Source: Alphaproteobacteria bacterium (GTDB lineage Bacteria > Pseudomonadota > Alphaproteobacteria > Sphingomonadales > Sphingomonadaceae). Taken from it: a stretch of DNA of 64,000 bases. The stretch lies in assembly GCA_003241875.1 (NCBI GenBank), contig QBLU01000009.1, positions 17,403 through 81,402 of the forward strand. Reading direction: 5' to 3'. Position 1 is the first letter of the stretch. Each line of letters begins with the position of its first letter. Shown piece by piece: positions 62,415 through 64,000 of this stretch. A model generated the notes under the pieces. The model ran no database searches. It saw only the letters and a list, made by a program, of their open reading frames with translations, and was not told the DNA's origin. The position numbers were made by a program, and so were the translations under genes.

Positions 62415-63886
62415 GTGGTCCCCCGGCGTGCCGGCTTGCGATCGTCGTCATCGGGCTTCTTGTCGACCGGTGGCACCGGCCGTTTGCTGAAATCGCGCCC
62501 GTCCTGGTCATGTTCCGAGCTCAACGGGCTGAGGAACTTGGCCGGCTTGTTGCCCTGCTTGCGCATGGCGACCCCGGTCATGCAGGCGTGGATGATGGTC
62601 TTGGAATTGAGCGCCGACTGGTAGGTCGGGTCCATCGTCGGATCGAGCTCGACGAGTTCGAAGCCGACCAGGTTGGTCTCGCTGCACAACCGGCGGATCA
62701 TCGGCACGACTTCGCGCATCGTCAGCCCGTTGGAAACCGGCGTGCCGGTGCCGGACATGTAGACGGGGTCAAGCACGTCGATGTCGAACGAGATGTAGAT
62801 CTTGCGACCGTCCTCGCTGGCTTCGGCGAGCACGCGCTTCATCACCGTTTCCCAGCCGGATTTTTCCACCTCGACCATGGTGTGATAGCGGAAACCCTGC
62901 TCGCGCATCCATTCGAAGGTCGCTTCGTCGGGCGACTGCGCCCGCAGCCCGACCTGGATATAGTCGCGGCCGCGGACATGGCCCTCCTTCAGCAGCCGAT
63001 AGACCGGCTGGCCGTGGCTGATCAGATGCGCCGCGCCGCGCCCGGCATCATAGTGCGAATCGAAATGGATGACGCTGACCCGGTTCTTGCCATGGACATC
63101 AGCCAGCCCGGCGACGTCGGAATATTCGAGGCTGTGGTCACCGCCGACGATGAATGGCAGCGCGCCGGTGGCGGCGATCTTCCTGACTTCCTCGCGGACA
63201 TGCTCCATCGATCGTTCGGTCGACATCTGGTCGACGGCGATGTCGCCGTAATCGACCATGTTGAGCACCTTGTTGGGCGCCACCATCGTGTACATGTCGT
63301 TGCCGGGCCCGAGCCGCCCCACGGTGCGGATGGCATTCGGCCCCAGTTGCGCCCCGCGCGTGCCCGACCCCATGTTGAGCGGGATGCCGACCATGGCGAT
63401 ATCGACGGCGCCGGCCTTCAGGTCCTCCGGCGTGATCGCCACCGGCAGGTTGAAGAACGTCGGGATGCCGCCGCGACCCTGGGCATAGCGCGACAGGTTG
63501 AACGGGCCCGGCTCGCGCCTGGGCTCGAGCACCTGCGGCCGCAGCGTCTTCCAGCCGTTGAACCCCGGCACCGTCGTGTCGAGCGGGATTGAAGCCATGT
63601 CAGTGCCGGGGTGGAACTTGTTGTCCTCCACCACCTGCATCATCGCCTGGACATAGGCCTTGACCTGCTCCGGGGTCTTGCCGGCCCAGCGCCGATACAT
63701 CTCGGCGCGGTTGGGAACCATCGCCTCGGCCGCCTTGGACAGCATGAAATCACGCTCGGCTGGACTCAAAAGCCCGATTTTCGCGACGATTTCGGGCGGA
63801 ATCGGCACCTCGGCACTGGTCAGCGTCGCCGCCATGCCGCCGAAAAGCGCCGTGACCGCCAACATCCGCCGCCATTTGCCTGCCAT
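62411..63886 (-). CDS. Secreted ureohydrolase (arginase/agmatinase superfamily), paralog 3
   Basis: Signal peptide; GGDHSLEYSD, HFDSHYDAGRGAAH, SFDIDVLDPVY; ATGA overlap with paralog 2. Confidence 0.9.
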   Translation of the reverse strand: MAGKWRRMLAVTALFGGMAATLTSAEVPIPPEIVAKIGLLSPAERDFMLSKAAEAMVPNRAEMYRRWAGKTPEQVKAYVQAMMQVVEDNKFHPGTDMASIPLDTTVPGFNGWKTLRPQVLEPRREPGPFNLSRYAQGRGGIPTFFNLPVAITPEDLKAGAVDIAMVGIPLNMGSGTRGAQLGPNAIRTVGRLGPGNDMYTMVAPNKVLNMVDYGDIAVDQMSTERSMEHVREEVRKIAATGALPFIVGGDHSLEYSDVAGLADVHGKNRVSVIHFDSHYDAGRGAAHLISHGQPVYRLLKEGHVRGRDYIQVGLRAQSPDEATFEWMREQGFRYHTMVEVEKSGWETVMKRVLAEASEDGRKIYISFDIDVLDPVYMSGTGTPVSNGLTMREVVPMIRRLCSETNLVGFELVELDPTMDPTYQSALNSKTIIHACMTGVAMRKQGNKPAKFLSPLSSEHDQDGRDFSKRPVPPVDKKPDDDDRKPARRGTT

Positions 63887-63942
63887 GCTGTCGCCCCTCG
63901 ACGGTAATCGAGCCTAGGTGCGCCACCCGGTGCCCGTCAACA

Positions 63943-63960
63943 AATGGACGTTTGACGTAG
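63943..63960 (-). promoter_or_regulatory. Candidate shared regulatory motif (site D)
   Basis: Minus-strand CTACGTCAAACGTCCATT, 56 nt upstream of ureohydrolase-3. Confidence 0.5.
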
Positions 63961-64000
63961 AGGGACGCCCCCGGAACCCCCACCGGAGCCGCCGCCCGCA

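Noticed and set aside
63887-64000. Guanidine riboswitch upstream of ureohydrolase-3
   Set aside because: Considered because of the likely guanidino substrates, but I could not recognise ykkC or mini-ykkC consensus elements in this leader or in the ureohydrolase-1/urtA gap; an Infernal search would be decisive.

Overview
The window is a GC-rich chromosomal segment, probably from a sphingomonad-like, potentially phototrophic alphaproteobacterium (taxonomy is inference). It has no transposases, CRISPR arrays or prophage. Main content in order: a TolC-family protein; a TonB-dependent receptor divergent from a TPR-sulfotransferase; a TTQ amine-dehydrogenase cluster (large subunit, MauE-, MauD- and light-chain-like genes) with two cytochromes c, a TetR regulator and an MFS transporter; tRNA-Pro(TGG); metabolic genes; a pucC-like gene convergent with a small pucBA (LH2-type) operon that has two tandem TGT-N12-ACA sites upstream; pyrG, secG, tpiA, ppiD; the trpE...trpGDC-moaC-moeA-lexA block with an SOS box at lexA; then a ~25 kb nitrogen-acquisition locus. 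That locus holds a second TonB receptor, an overlapping operon (secreted ureohydrolase, parvulin PPIase, HupE/UreJ, TPR-sulfotransferase), urtABCDE, a LuxR-type response regulator, an NCS1-transporter/hybrid histidine kinase fusion, ureGFECBAD, and two more secreted ureohydrolase paralogs. A shared motif, CTACGTCA(AA), lies upstream of the TonB receptor, the ureohydrolase-1/urtA intergenic region, ureD and ureohydrolase-3. My best candidate for an undescribed system is therefore a co-regulated path: outer-membrane uptake, periplasmic cleavage of a guanidino compound to urea, Urt import, and urease. Family calls are from reading the translated sequences; no database search was run.
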